Of a stretch of DNA of 64,000 nucleotides, positions 63,677 to 64,000 are shown piece after piece. This DNA comes from Streptococcus oralis Uo5 (GTDB lineage Bacteria > Bacillota > Bacilli > Lactobacillales > Streptococcaceae). How positions within the stretch are numbered: position 1 is the first letter of the stretch; every line of letters begins with the position of its first letter. Below the pieces are notes generated by a model. The model saw only the letters and a program-made list of their open reading frames with translations. It was not told where the DNA came from and ran no database searches. The stretch spans positions 274,001 through 338,000 of the forward strand of contig NC_015291.1 in NCBI RefSeq assembly GCF_000253155.1, written 5' to 3'. The position numbers and the translations under genes are program-made.

Positions 63677-64000
63677 TGGATATTAAATTAAAAGATTTTG
63701 AAGGGCCACTGGACTTACTCTTGCACTTGGTTTCTAAGTACCAGATGGATATCTACGATGTGCCCATTACGGAAGTTATCGAACAGTATCTAGCCTATGT
63801 CTCAACTCTGCAGGCCATGCGTCTAGAAGTGACGGGCGAGTATATGGTCATGGCTAGTCAGCTGATGCTGATCAAGAGTCGCAAGCTCTTGCCAAAGGTA
63901 GCAGAAGTGACAGACTTAGAGGATGACCTAGAGCAGGACCTTCTCTCCCAGATCGAAGAATACCGCAAGTTCAAGCTCTTGGGTGAGCACTTGGAGGCTA
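63676..64000 (+). CDS. scpA: Segregation and condensation protein ScpA, 3' end beyond the window
   Basis: The first 108 codons are present: [19 protein letters not shown], then [16 protein letters not shown] and [14 protein letters not shown] [11 protein letters not shown]. This is the kleisin ScpA of the SMC-ScpAB complex. The ATG overlaps the preceding stop by one base (TAATG). The rest lies outside the window. Confidence 0.95.
   Translation, partial: MDIKLKDFEGPLDLLLHLVSKYQMDIYDVPITEVIEQYLAYVSTLQAMRLEVTGEYMVMASQLMLIKSRKLLPKVAEVTDLEDDLEQDLLSQIEEYRKFKLLGEHLEA

Noticed and set aside
1..64000. tRNA, rRNA, intact insertion sequence, integrase or riboswitch
   Set aside because: I scanned for conserved arms, transposase motifs and known aptamer cores and saw none that I could support. 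Small or diverged ones could be missed by eye.

Overview
The window comes from a mitis-group Streptococcus (S. mitis / S. oralis / S. infantis type). Reasons: the rsmH-ftsL-pbp2X-mraY cluster, with a PBP2x that reads almost like the pneumococcal protein; YSIRK/LPXTG surface proteins; a murI-rdgB-yfcE-cbpB-xerD-like-scpA series; extended -10 (TGnTATAAT) promoters; and low GC. No rRNA, tRNA, CRISPR array, intact transposase or integrase was seen.

Layout. (1) 1-2.7 kb: small unknown genes, including two distant paralogues (471-1091 minus, 1787-2410 plus). (2) 2.7-7.5 kb: a malolactic locus (LysR regulator, small XRE regulator, malolactic enzyme, AEC-type permease). (3) 7.5-33.7 kb: a type VIIb secretion (T7SS) island. 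It runs: five tandem small membrane proteins; a lipase effector with reversed domain order and two helical partners; esxA-esaA-essA-esaB-essB-essC; an EssC-variant-specific cargo block ending in a glycine-zipper effector and a multi-pass membrane protein; a GNAT; and a three-gene Lamassu-like (ABC-3C) defence system. (4) 33.9-36.7 kb: an SOS cassette (HdiR-like repressor, Y-family polymerase, two small genes). (5) 37-43.3 kb: a 2064-residue wall-anchored protease/GH29 fucosidase. (6) 43.6-47.8 kb: glutathione peroxidase and a second T7SS effector locus (TelC-like LXG toxin with broken TipC-like genes). (7) 47.9-49.6 kb: DUF3278-type membrane proteins with an XRE regulator. (8) 49.7-54.2 kb: division and wall cluster, with altered PBP2x. 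(9) 54.3-59.4 kb: a wall-anchored GH95 fucosidase. (10) 59.8 kb to the end: housekeeping genes.

Three observations tie the window together. First, about 100-bp copies of the 3' end of rpsI (ribosomal protein S9) plus its terminator occur at 2.7, 7.5 and 33.7 kb. They bracket the malolactic block and the T7SS/defence block, as expected for integration modules accreted at the rpsI attachment site (CIME-like). Second, six single-base indels, all in homopolymer runs, fall only in T7SS cargo genes (end of essC, three small adaptor genes, two immunity-like genes), while the toxins and all other genes stay open. Third, the five small membrane-protein genes upstream of the lipase effector are each followed by the first codons of that effector. 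This is the signature of repeated toxin/immunity cassette duplication with toxin loss.

The two fucosidases (GH29 and GH95) both have CcpA cre-like sites upstream and probably act together on host fucosylated glycans. The T7SS cargo, the Lamassu-like system and the SOS cassette are the competition and defence part of the window.
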